Counted from the stretch's first letter, positions 1 to 9,290 are shown. The stretch is DNA of 64,000 bases from an uncultured Opitutales bacterium (GCA_900545705.1 URAK01000004.1:106962-170961), one strand, 5' to 3'. Notes: a model not told the origin generated them from the sequence alone. Translations and numbers: made by a program.

Positions 1-968
1 CGCATCGGCAGGGGCGCGAAAGTTTCGGCTACCGCCGCTATTTGCTCCTCCTTTGTTCCGAGCATAAGAGCCGCCGCTATCGCAAGCAGGGAATTTTCGA
101 CCATGCCCTGGGTCATTTTCCCGACTTCAAAGAAGTATTCGTTTCCTCCTTCAATGCACATGTCTATGCCGATATTTTCCCCGCACTCAGAAAGCGAATA
201 CCTGAATACGAGATCCGCCTTTACATCGGGGGCGTCCGATTTAACTACGACAGCCTTTCGGCATTTAAGTTCCTCGAAGGATTTCCAGCTTAAAAGGTTT
301 GAGTGCATCAGGCACCAACCGCCGTTTGAAACATGGGCTGGGAGAATTGCCTTTTCTTTCGCAACGTTTGATATCTCGCCAAATTTTTCAAGATGCGCAA
401 GCCCGACATTTGTGATTATCGCTATGTCGGGCGATATTATCTCGGCGAGCTCTTTCATTTGGCCGGGGCCGCCGACGCCAGCTTCTATTATTGCGCACTG
501 GTTCTGCCTGAGGTCTATCTTTGTGACAGTCAGGGGAACGCCGATTTCATTGTTGTAATTTTTCTGCGTGACGAGCGGATTTTTCCACGCGACAAGGCGT
601 GCGAGCATCTCCTTTGTAGAGGTCTTCCCGCACGAACCCGTTATCCCTACTACTGGATTTTCAAAACGCAGCCTGTGGAACTTGGCTATTGTCTGCAAGG
701 CGCTTAGGGGGTCGCTCACGACGAGCACCGGCACGGATATATCAAGCGGCCTGTCGGCGATTACAGCGCTTGCGCCGTTGTCGACGGCATCTTGGGCAAA
801 ATCGCATCCATCGCGCGCTCCTTTTAGCGCGACAAAAGCAAAATCTTTTTCCATATTCCTGCTGTCGGTCGAGAAACCGCGTATATCGGTTTTCTTTGCG
901 GAATCGGAGGGCATTTTCCACTCTCCGCCCGTCCATAGCTTTAAGTCGTCAAACTTGTAAAACGGCAT
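1..968 (-). CDS. murF: UDP-N-acetylmuramoyl-tripeptide--D-alanyl-D-alanine ligase, partial
   Basis: MurF adds the D-Ala-D-Ala dipeptide to UDP-MurNAc-tripeptide in the cytoplasm, the last soluble step of peptidoglycan precursor synthesis. The gene starts with ATG at 968 and is cut by the window edge, so about 322 N-terminal residues are visible. Seen: the Mur-ligase ATP loop GITGSCGKTSTKEM, the following K-N-YNNEIGVPLT segment typical of MurF, and the IITNVGLAHLEKFG block. The C-terminal domain lies outside the window. It begins 3 bases after the murE stop and is the most distal visible gene of the dcw cluster. No frameshift is seen in the visible part. Confidence 0.95.
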   Translation of the reverse strand, partial: MPFYKFDDLKLWTGGEWKMPSDSAKKTDIRGFSTDSRNMEKDFAFVALKGARDGCDFAQDAVDNGASAVIADRPLDISVPVLVVSDPLSALQTIAKFHRLRFENPVVGITGSCGKTSTKEMLARLVAWKNPLVTQKNYNNEIGVPLTVTKIDLRQNQCAIIEAGVGGPGQMKELAEIISPDIAIITNVGLAHLEKFGEISNVAKEKAILPAHVSNGGWCLMHSNLLSWKSFEELKCRKAVVVKSDAPDVKADLVFRYSLSECGENIGIDMCIEGGNEYFFEVGKMTQGMVENSLLAIAAALMLGTKEEQIAAVAETFAPLPM

Positions 969-971
969 AAT

Positions 972-2549
972 TTATATGAGTCCTTTAAGGTTGAGGAGTT
1001 CTTCCGATACGCGTTTGTCGTCAAACGGAATTATTGTGTCTCCGAGTTCTTGGAAAGTTTCGTGCCCTTTGCCGGCGATTAAAATGCAGTCGCCTTTTGC
1101 GGCACAGTCTATTGCGAGGTTTATTGCGCGGCGCCTGTCTTCGACAAACGCTATGCGCGACGGATCTACCACTCCCTTTTTCATGTCGTCGAAAATCTGC
1201 GAGAGCGGTTCGCCCCTAGGATTGTCGGAGGTTGCCCACGCAATGTCGGCGTATTCTTGAACGACCCTCGTCATCTTTTCTCTCTTTGATCTGTCACGTT
1301 TTCCGCCGCAGCCGAAAACTACAAGAAGCCTGTTCTTTACGACTTTCCTGAGCATTGATAGGCCATTTTTTAGGGCATCGTCCGTATGGGCGTAGTCGAC
1401 AAATATATCGAAGTCCGCAGGGCTGTTGACCTTCTGCATTCTGCCGGGGACGCCGCGGAAACTTTTAAGTGTTTCAACGGCTTTTTGGACGTCCATATGG
1501 GCAGCATAAATCATGGCCAGAGCCGCAAGCGCGTTTGATACATTGTAGTGCCCTGGCATTTTCAGCGAAGCCTCGGCTCTCCCGCCCGGCCACACGACGG
1601 TAAATTCGGAAACACCGGGCATAAGCTTTAGATTCTCCGCGCGGATATCTGCGTCGGCCGATTCAATGCCGAATGATACGAGGCGCACAGAGGGGTCGAG
1701 CCGTTCGGCAATCTTTCTGCCGTATGGGTCGTCAAAATTTATTACGGCATTTTTGGGAAGAGATCCAAGTCCGCCGGTAAACATCGAGGCTTTTGTCTCG
1801 AAATAGGATTCCATGGTTTTGTGGTAGTCCATGTGGTCCTGGGTGAGGTTTAAAAAGCATGCGCAGTCGAGGTGAATGCCCTTTGCTCGCTTTTGGGATA
1901 TGGAGTGCGAACTTATTTCCATCGCGACCGCCTTGCATGAGCAGTTGCGCATCTGGTTTAGCATTGCGTGAAGCTCGAGGGCGTCGGGGGTTGTGCGGCT
2001 TGCGGGCAGGCACCTGCCGCCGAGGTCGTAGTGTATCGTGCCGATGATTCCGCATTTTTCGGACGATGCGTTCAAGATGGATTGCAGCATCCACGTGACG
2101 CTCGTTTTCCCGTTCGTGCCTGTGACACCGAAAGTTTTTAGAGATTCGTCCGGATTTGAATAAAAACTTTTTGCGGCGGCCGGAAGGGCTTCGTGTATGT
2201 CGGCAACTTGTATCCATACGGCCGGAAAATACTTGGGGCAGGGCTTCTCCGAAACGACCGCGACCGCGCCCCTGTGCGCCGCCTCTTCGACGTATATGTT
2301 GCCGTCGGTTGTGAATCCGCTTACGGCAAAAAAAGCTGACGCAGGTGCGACCCTGCGGCTGTCGGCTATGAGGCTCTTTATTTCCGCGGATTTGTCGCCG
2401 CTGATTTTTATGGCGTTTACTGCTTTGGCAAGGTCGTCGGCCGTGTAGGCCGGCCTTCCGCCCTCGTCGCCCGTAAAGGCGAGCGCGCCGAATCTGTTGC
2501 GCGCCCCGCAGAGGCAAATCAAACTGTCTAAATTAGAAAATCCTATCAT
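972..2549 (-). CDS. murE: UDP-MurNAc-L-Ala-D-Glu:meso-diaminopimelate ligase
   Basis: A 525-residue Mur ligase that adds the third stem-peptide residue. Seen in order: an N-terminal MurE domain (SLIADSRRVAPASAFFAVSG), the ATP loop GVTGTNGKTSVTWML, a central domain with NLTQDHMDYHKTMESY, and a C-terminal domain containing TSDNPRGEPLSQIF. The DNPR motif is the known signature of enzymes selecting meso-diaminopimelate rather than lysine, so the wall should be of the DAP type. The start lies 4 bases after the ftsI stop and the murF start follows by 3 bases, indicating co-transcription. The N-terminus is slightly longer than usual, so a downstream start is possible. Confidence 0.96.
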   Translation of the reverse strand: MIGFSNLDSLICLCGARNRFGALAFTGDEGGRPAYTADDLAKAVNAIKISGDKSAEIKSLIADSRRVAPASAFFAVSGFTTDGNIYVEEAAHRGAVAVVSEKPCPKYFPAVWIQVADIHEALPAAAKSFYSNPDESLKTFGVTGTNGKTSVTWMLQSILNASSEKCGIIGTIHYDLGGRCLPASRTTPDALELHAMLNQMRNCSCKAVAMEISSHSISQKRAKGIHLDCACFLNLTQDHMDYHKTMESYFETKASMFTGGLGSLPKNAVINFDDPYGRKIAERLDPSVRLVSFGIESADADIRAENLKLMPGVSEFTVVWPGGRAEASLKMPGHYNVSNALAALAMIYAAHMDVQKAVETLKSFRGVPGRMQKVNSPADFDIFVDYAHTDDALKNGLSMLRKVVKNRLLVVFGCGGKRDRSKREKMTRVVQEYADIAWATSDNPRGEPLSQIFDDMKKGVVDPSRIAFVEDRRRAINLAIDCAAKGDCILIAGKGHETFQELGDTIIPFDDKRVSEELLNLKGLI

Positions 2550-2553
2550 AAAT

Positions 2554-4332
2554 TTACATGCTCTTCCAAGCTACCTTTTTTTCAAAATCTTCGTCGCTTT
2601 GTATTCCGAGATATTTTGCCGCCTGCTCGCCAAGCTCCTTAAACGCCGGCGCAGCGACAACCCCGCCGTAGCCTATTCCGTTTAATTTAGGGGAGTCCAC
2701 CACGACAGTTATCACGAGCCTCGGCCGCTGCGCTGGGAAAAATCCCGTGAATGATGCGACATGCTTTTTATTGCTGTACGCTCCGTTTACTATTTTTTGC
2801 GACGTGCCGGTTTTGCCGGCCACTTTAAATCCCTTTATTTGCGCCCGTCTTGCGGTTCCGGTATCGCTTACAACATCTGTGAGCATTTCTCCCATTAGAG
2901 CCGCTATTTTTGAGGATATCACGCGCCTTACTGCTTTCGGGGCATAAACAATTTTGGTATTCCCAGAGGCGTCGTAAATCCTTCTTACAAGTTGCGGCTG
3001 CATGTATATGCCCTGATTTGCTATTACGCTCATTGCGCAGTGTACTTGGAGGGGAGTAGCCGCAACTGCGTGGCCCATCGGAAGGCGTGTAATCGTAAGC
3101 CCGTCCCATTCGGAAACCTTGTGGAGGGTTCCGGAAATTTCCCCGATAAGCCCTATGCCCGTTTTTTTACCATAGCCGAACGCGCTTGCGTAATCGTACA
3201 AATTTTTTTCCCCGAGAAGCATTCCCAACTGCGCCGAACCTTTATTGCTGCTTTTCTTTACAATGTCGCGCACGGTTAAAACGCCCATTGCATGCGCCTC
3301 TTTGGGGAGCTTTAATGATTTGCCTTTATATACTGCGCTCGGGGCGTTGCAGTCGAACTTGTCTTCGGGCCCGACTATCCCCTCGTTGAGCGCGCCGGAG
3401 ACGGGTACTATTTTAAATGTCGAGCCAGGTTCGTATTGGTCGGAAATGGCGCGGTTACGCATGGCGTCCTGACCTGATTTGTTAAAGTCATTCGGGTCGA
3501 AATCGGGGTAGCTTGCCATGGCGATTATGTATCCTGTAGATGGATCGCTGACTATTATGGTTGCGAAGTCCGGATTGTATTCGCCGGCTAACTTAGCAAG
3601 CTGCTTTTGAGCCATTTCCTGAATTATGGTGTCTATTGTCAACTGCACATTCAGCCCGTCGGTCTGCTTTACTTTTCTTTCCCGGAATTCGGGCCGCTCG
3701 CGTCTTCTTCCGTCGCGTTCGGTTTCTATCCAGCCGTCTTGCCCGCGCAGATAAAAGTCAAATTGGTTTTCTATGCCTGTCACGGGGGTAAATTCGCGGT
3801 TGACAAAACCTACGACGTGTGAGGCAAGTTTCCCGAGAGGATATGTGCGCACATATTTGCGGTTGCCGTAAATGCCCTTTATTTTAAATGATAGTATTCT
3901 GTCATATACAGGCTCTGTAACGGAGTCCGCTATTTTCTCCCAGCGCTTCGGGGCTGAATTTTTGGGGGAACATTTTTCGATGAGAATTTTTTCGTCCATC
4001 GAAAGAAGTGCAGCCACCATTTTCAGCTTTTTTATGTTTTCCGGCGTGGGCTTGAAATCAATCTGGTCTACTCCAAGGTCTATGAGTGGGCGGCTTGTCG
4101 CGACAATATTTCCGCGCGAGTCCGTAATATTTCCCCGGCGGGCTTTTATTATATCAAAACGATCGCGGGCTTTCTCTGCGACTTGGAGGCTTTCAGGTCC
4201 CCTTATAACATGCAAATAGTAGAGTCTTGCTGCTACGGCGCAAAAAATGAATGCAATTACCCCCGCCACCAGGAAGAATCTCCACGGGACTATGAAAATT
4301 GCCGACGCCGACGTATGCTTACTTCTCTTCAT
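2554..4332 (-). CDS. ftsI: Peptidoglycan transpeptidase FtsI (PBP3-like, class B PBP)
   Basis: A 592-residue septal D,D-transpeptidase. Seen: a cytoplasmic N-terminus, one transmembrane anchor (about residues 14-36), the class B PBP dimerisation domain with RRGNITDSRGNIVATS, and the penicillin-binding domain. That domain carries the acyl-serine motif STFK (Ser304), the second motif SSN (KKSSNKGSAQLG) and the third motif KTGTS near the C-terminus. No PASTA domains follow. ATG at 4332 overlaps the ftsL stop as ATGA. The position between ftsL and murE is the standard dcw order and supports FtsI rather than the elongation PBP2. Confidence 0.96.
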   Translation of the reverse strand: MKRSKHTSASAIFIVPWRFFLVAGVIAFIFCAVAARLYYLHVIRGPESLQVAEKARDRFDIIKARRGNITDSRGNIVATSRPLIDLGVDQIDFKPTPENIKKLKMVAALLSMDEKILIEKCSPKNSAPKRWEKIADSVTEPVYDRILSFKIKGIYGNRKYVRTYPLGKLASHVVGFVNREFTPVTGIENQFDFYLRGQDGWIETERDGRRRERPEFRERKVKQTDGLNVQLTIDTIIQEMAQKQLAKLAGEYNPDFATIIVSDPSTGYIIAMASYPDFDPNDFNKSGQDAMRNRAISDQYEPGSTFKIVPVSGALNEGIVGPEDKFDCNAPSAVYKGKSLKLPKEAHAMGVLTVRDIVKKSSNKGSAQLGMLLGEKNLYDYASAFGYGKKTGIGLIGEISGTLHKVSEWDGLTITRLPMGHAVAATPLQVHCAMSVIANQGIYMQPQLVRRIYDASGNTKIVYAPKAVRRVISSKIAALMGEMLTDVVSDTGTARRAQIKGFKVAGKTGTSQKIVNGAYSNKKHVASFTGFFPAQRPRLVITVVVDSPKLNGIGYGGVVAAPAFKELGEQAAKYLGIQSDEDFEKKVAWKSM

Positions 4333-4691
4333 TGCTTAGAAGTTTCCTCTGGTGTCTTAAAAGAAAGCACTCCGCTGCCTTTAAGTTCGACTCTTCCTCC
4401 GCGGAAATTCTCATACGCCCAAACAACCCCGCTGTTCGAGGGCTGCACGAGGATATTGCCCGCGCGCGCGGACAAATGCGCGGGGCTTTCCTGCCTGGCA
4501 ATTTTTACGGACAGCTCCTCATTTTCGCGCCGCAATCGAGAAATATCCTGCTCGTTAAGGCGTATCTCATTGGCGATTTCCACCTTGTTCTGGCGCTCGA
4601 TGGAAATGCAAAACGCGCCTGCGCCACCCGTAAATACGAGTGCAGTGAATAGGGCGATTATTATTTTCTTTTCAGTCGAGGTGTCGCTCAT
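4329..4691 (-). CDS. ftsL: Cell division protein FtsL-like
   Basis: A 120-residue bitopic membrane protein. Seen: a short cytoplasmic N-terminus, one transmembrane helix (about residues 10-30), then a heptad-rich segment (RLNEQDISRLRRENEELSVKIA) predicted to form a coiled coil, which is the FtsL plan. Sequence is weakly conserved in this family, so the call rests on topology, length and the place between rsmH and ftsI. FtsL bridges FtsB/FtsQ and FtsWI in the divisome. It overlaps ftsI by 4 bases and starts 4 bases after the rsmH stop. Confidence 0.85.
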   Translation of the reverse strand: MSDTSTEKKIIIALFTALVFTGGAGAFCISIERQNKVEIANEIRLNEQDISRLRRENEELSVKIARQESPAHLSARAGNILVQPSNSGVVWAYENFRGGRVELKGSGVLSFKTPEETSKQ

Positions 4692-4695
4692 GGGG

Positions 4696-5646
4696 TTAGT
4701 CCTTTTTTATAGCGCGCAGTTTTGCGCTGCGGCTTCTTGGATTTTCGGCGGTTTCGCTCTCCGAGGGGAGGACGGGTTTGCGGGTGAGAATTGTGGCAAG
4801 CTTTATCCTGTCTTGAACAGATGAATGGTCGTGCCTGTCTTCAGGCCGCCCCGCCATTTTTTTGAAAAATTTTTTGACAATCCTGTCTTCGAGCGAATGA
4901 AAGCTTATTGCGGCGAGCACTCCGCCTTTGCAGAGCAATTCGAATGCTTCTGGCAGGGCGCGCTCGATTTCTCCCAATTCGTCGTTTACAGCAATCCTAA
5001 GTGCCTGAAATACGAGAGTTGCCGGGTGTATTTTCCCGCGCGGGGTAGAAGGAGAAATCTTTTCGACAGTTTCGGCGAGGTCGCGCGTTGTGGAAATTTT
5101 CCCCGCATCGGCGGCGGCTTTCACTGCGCGCGCAAGTTTTGAAAAATTTGGTATTTCGGCGTATTCGCGGAAGATTTTAGCGAGCTCTATTTCCGAGAGC
5201 GAATTTATCAAGTCGAGCGCCGTTTGGCCTTCGGAGGAATCCATGCGCATATCGAGGGGGCCATCCCTCATAAAGGAGAATCCGCGCGAAGCCTCGTCAA
5301 GTTGGAAGGAGGATACGCCGAAATCGAATAGTATTCCGGCGTATCCTTTATCGGTTTGTAGTTTGCAAATTTCCGAGAAATTCGCGCGGATAAAATTGAA
5401 GCGTTCCGGAAATATTTTTTTTAGCTCTGCGGCGCGCTCTGCTGCGGCTGGATCGCGGTCAACTGCGGTCACCCGGCAGTTTGCGCTTTCAAGTATTGCC
5501 CGCGAATGTCCTCCGCCCCCGAAAGTGCAATCCAGATAATCCATTCCGTCTTTTGGCGACAAAATGGCGACAGCTTCCTTCAACATCACGGGGTAGTGCC
5601 CGCGATGTTCAACGTTTTTTAGGCAGCTGTCATATTCGGTAAGCAT
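4696..5646 (-). CDS. rsmH: 16S rRNA (cytosine1402-N4)-methyltransferase RsmH (MraW)
   Basis: A 316-residue SAM-dependent methyltransferase that modifies C1402 in the ribosomal P site. Seen: the N-terminal HYPVMLKEAVAIL segment, the SAM-binding block DYLDCTFGGGGHSRAIL, the family motif LFDFGVSSFQLDEASRGFSF, and the C-terminal AISFHSLEDRIVKKFF block. Length matches the family. It follows mraZ after about 120 bases and precedes ftsL, the canonical start of a dcw operon. Confidence 0.97.
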   Translation of the reverse strand: MLTEYDSCLKNVEHRGHYPVMLKEAVAILSPKDGMDYLDCTFGGGGHSRAILESANCRVTAVDRDPAAAERAAELKKIFPERFNFIRANFSEICKLQTDKGYAGILFDFGVSSFQLDEASRGFSFMRDGPLDMRMDSSEGQTALDLINSLSEIELAKIFREYAEIPNFSKLARAVKAAADAGKISTTRDLAETVEKISPSTPRGKIHPATLVFQALRIAVNDELGEIERALPEAFELLCKGGVLAAISFHSLEDRIVKKFFKKMAGRPEDRHDHSSVQDRIKLATILTRKPVLPSESETAENPRSRSAKLRAIKKD

Positions 5647-5770
5647 CTATATGTATTGAAATTTTCCTTTTTGCTTTATTTGCGGCGGTCCAAGCGATTG
5701 GGAAAAATTTGCCGATGTGAACAAAGTTCTGAATGTGGTTTTTCTCTTGGCTTGGAATATTCATAAGTTT

Positions 5771-6232
5771 TTATAGGCCGAGTTCTTCAAGCAACGCGAT
5801 TTCGTCCTGCTCGGAGCTTTCACCGAGCCATTTTTCGCGCGCTTTCGGATCCCAAATTTCAAAAGTCGCCCCCATTCCGACAAGGCATACGTCTTTGTTT
5901 ATTCCCACGTGCGAGAGAATAGTCTCTCCGAGCATGATTCGACCTTGTTTGTCGCAACCGAATGTGCAGCTTTTGCTTAGGAATTTTGAAAGAGCTTTGC
6001 GCTTGGCGGGGTTGGCCATGCTTATTTTTGAAATTTTAGAATGCAAATCGGCAATCATTTGTGGCGGCATGACTGAAATCGAACCGTAAGTTGTTGGTAT
6101 CGCAAGGTATGAATTCTCAGCCTCGTCTCCTTTGAATCTCCACTTGGCGGGTATGGTGACGCGCCTTTTTTCGTCGAGTTGTTTGGAAAACTCGCCGGCG
6201 TAGAAATTTGGTTCTTGGAGAAGTTCGGGCAT
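5771..6232 (-). CDS. mraZ: Transcriptional regulator MraZ
   Basis: MraZ is a doughnut-shaped DNA-binding protein of the AbrB-like double-psi-barrel fold that represses its own dcw operon in E. coli. Seen: two SpoVT-AbrB repeats, the first with GEFSKQLDEKRRVTIPAKWRF and the second with FGCDKQGRIMLGE. The frame stays open to a GTG at 6271, but the family-like start is the ATG at 6232 (MPELLQEPN), giving 153 residues. The longer start would place the four operator repeats inside the coding region and adds a low-complexity Lys/Asn-rich leader. No strong Shine-Dalgarno is seen just before 6232. Confidence 0.92.
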   Translation of the reverse strand: MPELLQEPNFYAGEFSKQLDEKRRVTIPAKWRFKGDEAENSYLAIPTTYGSISVMPPQMIADLHSKISKISMANPAKRKALSKFLSKSCTFGCDKQGRIMLGETILSHVGINKDVCLVGMGATFEIWDPKAREKWLGESSEQDEIALLEELGL

Positions 6233-6245
6233 GCTTTTATTTTTT

Positions 6246-6287
6246 TGCCATTTTCCTCCATTTTTGCCCACTTTCCACCACTGTCAA
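6246..6287 (-). promoter_or_regulatory. MraZ operator: four TGG boxes at exact 10-bp spacing, next to a TTGACA element
   Basis: Reading toward mraZ, TGGTG, TGGGC, TGGAG and TGGCA occur with their TGG triplets at plus-strand positions 6278-6280, 6268-6270, 6258-6260 and 6248-6250, one DNA turn apart. Known MraZ operators are TGGG-type direct repeats separated by 5 bases just before mraZ, so this matches in sequence and geometry. TTGACA (6282-6287) and TATAGT (6288-6293 region) lie immediately upstream and may supply promoter elements. Autorepression is inferred. Confidence 0.8.
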
Positions 6288-6293
6288 CTATAT

Positions 6294-6675
6294 TTTTTGC
6301 TTTTTTTGAAACTTGCGGTATTTTTGTAAGGTGCGTTTAGTTTGGAATTTTAGAAAAAAAACAGCTTTTTTTTGACGGATTTTGAGAAAGAAGGGGCAGA
6401 GAATGGGAAAGTCCGCAAAAAATGGATTAAAAATGCGGGTAGTTTAAATAGCTTTTAAAAATATAAGATCTTAATGTAATGGCGGGGTTGGAAATGCGGA
6501 AAAATGAACGAAAAAAATTTTAGGCAATTAGAGTCAGTGGAGAGTGTGGGGGGATAAAACAAACTCAAAAGAGGATAAATTAAAAATGTAAACTTTTGCG
6601 GGCGTGGGAATGGGATAAGGAAAATTGTAATATATAATTATTGACTTAAAAATCCCCAGTTGTAGAAAAAATTAT
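6294..6675. other. Divergent intergenic region, mraZ / PEP-CTERM gene
   Basis: AT-rich spacer between the minus-strand dcw operon and the plus-strand gene at 6676. It must hold the promoter of the plus-strand gene. A TTGACT at 6641 is present but no convincing -10 partner is obvious. I see no gene, repeat or RNA here. Confidence 0.5.
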
Positions 6676-8001
6676 ATGAATATTAAGCCTTTAATTGCGC
6701 AACTTTCCCTTTTTGCAGTTGCCTATTCTGCCTACTCTCAGGACTCCTACGACTACATATGGTCCGGAACTTCAACCGGAGACTTTAAATGGACGACCTC
6801 GTCTAATTGGTCTCCTAACGGCGTTCCTTCTTCTGGAGATTCGGTCTATATAAGTACCACAGCTGAAAATGGCTTAAATAAAAATAACTTGGATCTTGGC
6901 GGAGATGTTTATGTAGGCGATGTTACTTGGGCGTTTATCGCAGGAGGTCAGAGTTTATACACAGGCGGAACCCTAAATGCAGAAAACTTTACTGCCGATT
7001 TTGGCTCAAAGGGTTGGCCTCAGTTTTGCATAGGAAGCAGGTTGAATGTCTCAAAATCGGACGGGACGGGAAAACTGCTGATACATAATTCCTCAAAGGT
7101 TGATAATTTGGGGGCGCAATTCATTGTAAATGCCGCTGTTTACGCAGATAATATAGAACTTGCCGCGGCGAATGCTTGGGCTGGTGGAAGCTATATAAAC
7201 ATATCAATTGGTTGGAACGGCGGCGGATCGGCCGAAAAACCGATAATAAAAGTTTTAAATGAATTTAAAATTGCCCAAGGATCGTCTTTAACCTCGGGAT
7301 CCGCAAATACATACGTAAGTTTTGGCGGGATAAACGGCGCCGGAACATTCAATTCGGGAGATAAAAAGCTTTATATGACGCTCACGGGCTCCGGTAGCTA
7401 CGAGTTTAGCGGAGTTTCTTCGGTCACCGATGGCGGCGGCATATTTGTCACATCCGCTTCAAGCGGAGTCCAAAAATTTGTGAATTCCGGGTTTAACCTT
7501 GCGGGCGCAAACATGCAGAGCGGACGTCTGGAAATTGCAGGCTCGGCGGGAGATGTCGCTCTTTCAGGAGGCACAATATCCTCTATCGAAAACGGTTCGG
7601 GAGGCGATGTTCTGATGATGGATTCCCTGACGTGGTCGGGCGGCAAAATTGCCCTTGATTTGGACGGAGAATATGCCGACACTGTTTCAATTAGCGGGAA
7701 TTTTTCAACTACTGGTTCGGGCGAGCTCGTGTTCGATTTAAACTTTGACGAAATTGTCATGAGCAATCTTATCGAAGGCTCGGAAGATAAAAAATATACT
7801 TACGACTTAATATCAGTCGGCGGAACGAGCGATATTGCGAATACAAATTTCGTATTTGAAGACGATTACGGCACATTCTCTTACAATTTTGAGAACGGAA
7901 TGTTGACAATATCCCTAAATCCGATTCCGGAGCCAGCCGCAATTGCCGCAATTTTGGGCGCGATTGCATTGGGAGTTGCTGCGCGCCGCAGACGCAAATA
8001 A
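6676..8001 (+). CDS. PEP-CTERM sorted surface/autotransporter-like repeat protein
   Basis: A 441-residue secreted protein. Seen: an N-terminal signal peptide (about residues 1-21, cleaved after AYS or YSQ), a Gly/Ser/Asn-rich body with beta-helix-like repetition and an opening WSGTSTGDFKWTTSSNWSPNG segment typical of autotransporter-associated repeats, and a C-terminal PEP-CTERM tail: IPEPAAIAAILGAIA, a hydrophobic helix and RRRRK. In known systems such tails are cut by an exosortase and the protein goes to the surface or exopolysaccharide matrix. No exosortase is encoded in this window. It shares plan and tail with the protein at 41951-43237. The exact role is unknown. Confidence 0.85.
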   Translation: MNIKPLIAQLSLFAVAYSAYSQDSYDYIWSGTSTGDFKWTTSSNWSPNGVPSSGDSVYISTTAENGLNKNNLDLGGDVYVGDVTWAFIAGGQSLYTGGTLNAENFTADFGSKGWPQFCIGSRLNVSKSDGTGKLLIHNSSKVDNLGAQFIVNAAVYADNIELAAANAWAGGSYINISIGWNGGGSAEKPIIKVLNEFKIAQGSSLTSGSANTYVSFGGINGAGTFNSGDKKLYMTLTGSGSYEFSGVSSVTDGGGIFVTSASSGVQKFVNSGFNLAGANMQSGRLEIAGSAGDVALSGGTISSIENGSGGDVLMMDSLTWSGGKIALDLDGEYADTVSISGNFSTTGSGELVFDLNFDEIVMSNLIEGSEDKKYTYDLISVGGTSDIANTNFVFEDDYGTFSYNFENGMLTISLNPIPEPAAIAAILGAIALGVAARRRRK

Positions 8002-8118
8002 TGTTGACAGTTTTTTAATTGGGCGCGGAAAGTAAAATATTTCCGCGCTTTTTTCTTGCCGAGCGAAAATCGTCGGTTATGCTAAGAAACATCAAAGGCA
8101 CGTTTTTATAAATTTAAA

Positions 8119-8736
8119 ATGATTGAATCTCCGATATTTGCTATATTTATTTTTTTATTGTTTCCGGTGTTCTCATCTTTATTTGCATTGCATAAGGGAA
8201 TTTACGAATCGTGGGGCAGAACGGTTTTATTTCTTTTATTTTTTGCGCTTTTATCCTGGCTAATAATGGAGACAGCAGTTTTATTTCAGGAAAAATATTG
8301 GGGGATTAGAGCGGCGGAAGCTGAAATTTTTTTGTCTTGGGGGTGGCTTTTTATCTTCTTCCCGATTCTGATGTTTTCATTTCTTTTTATGGTAGTGATT
8401 GCGGCCGAAAAGCGCTCTTGCGGAAAAAACAAGATAATTGCCGGCGTGCATTTTAAATCAGACATATTGTTCGGAGGCTTGGGTGGCTCGTCGCCTTTCG
8501 GGTATGTCGAGTTTAAGGAAGACTGCTTTGTTTGCGGCGTTTTCCTTGTGGGTTCAAAGAAAATAGCCTATGCGGACGCCGTTGTGCGGCTTGGCAAAAA
8601 ATTTCTCGGGAGTCGAATTTTAATATTAGACAATCGCAGCGGAAATCGGATTTATGTTTATACCTTATCCGAATGCGCTAATAAAAATATTTTGGGAAAA
8701 TTTAGGCTCCATCACGTCGAAGTTGTGAATGCCTAA
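8119..8736 (+). CDS. Hypothetical inner-membrane protein with C-terminal soluble domain
   Basis: A 205-residue protein that I cannot assign to a family. Seen: three hydrophobic segments (about residues 4-24, 37-58 and 74-95), then a charged segment ending RSCGKNK and a roughly 105-residue soluble domain rich in beta-strand pattern (FGYVEFKEDCFVCGVFLVGSK). The soluble part recalls small PH-like domains found behind membrane helices, but this is only an impression. It lies 117 bases after the PEP-CTERM gene. Length, ATG start and codon pattern support a real gene. Confidence 0.6.
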   Translation: MIESPIFAIFIFLLFPVFSSLFALHKGIYESWGRTVLFLLFFALLSWLIMETAVLFQEKYWGIRAAEAEIFLSWGWLFIFFPILMFSFLFMVVIAAEKRSCGKNKIIAGVHFKSDILFGGLGGSSPFGYVEFKEDCFVCGVFLVGSKKIAYADAVVRLGKKFLGSRILILDNRSGNRIYVYTLSECANKNILGKFRLHHVEVVNA

Positions 8737-9290
8737 TATTGCAAAAGAGCGGGGTGTTGCCCCTAAATAAAATTTTTTTGCGCGCAAATTCCCATTACTC
8801 TGCCTCGAAAAACTTTTAAAGTAATTTTCTGGTTTCCTACATATACGTTTTTATAATTTTTTTTATACGTTAAACTAAGGCTGTTTTCATCTTGCTTTGT
8901 ATTCTTTCTTGGCGGGTTTCCTAACTGGCAGTTTGTTGGCGCGCAAGGTATGGTTGTTATTTGCTTTTTCTATTCTTAGAAGGGGTATTTTTTTTATTCG
9001 CACTATTGTGTTGTTTTACCCAGAAAAAGAAACGTAGGTGGCGCGAAGCGCCGAGGGCACGCGGGCAAATAAATTATGCGAGTCTGCAAACTTTTTTTGC
9101 CAAATTAGAAAAATTTGTTTGGCGGGCAAATTCTAAAAAAGCAAATAAACGCCGCCTTTTGGTGTGCTCAAAAATAAAAAACCGACCCCCAAAAACGGGA
9201 TCGGTTTTGAAAAATTTTTTACTATCATAAACCGCGCCAACCTGGCAAAAGCCCCCAAAAGCTTTGCGAGAAAGGCGCAATATATGGGGC
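8737..9290. other. 554-bp intergenic region
   Basis: AT-rich and low in coding signal. It contains a small perfect hairpin GGCGC-GAA-GCGCC at 9040-9052 inside a GC-richer patch (about 9030-9070), and the leuC terminator at its right end. An 89-codon frame at 8961-9230 runs into the terminator and shows no conserved features, so I do not call it. Confidence 0.5.
9166..9208 (-). terminator. Intrinsic terminator of leuC
   Basis: Arms AAAACCGA (9178-9185) and TCGGTTTT (9201-9208) are extended by a CCC/GGG pairing with one bulge. On the minus strand the stem is followed by a T-rich run, about 80 bases beyond the leuC stop. A second T6 run on the plus strand could make it bidirectional. Confidence 0.75.

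Noticed and set aside
6232..6271. Extended mraZ start at GTG 6271
   Set aside because: Would translate through the MraZ operator and add a non-conserved leader; Met14 fits the family.
9030..9070. RNase P RNA or tmRNA in the GC-rich patch with hairpin
   Set aside because: The conserved core sequences of these RNAs are not present; only a small hairpin is seen.
8961..9230. 89-codon plus-strand ORF
   Set aside because: Runs through a terminator hairpin, has no conserved features, and sits in AT-rich spacer.
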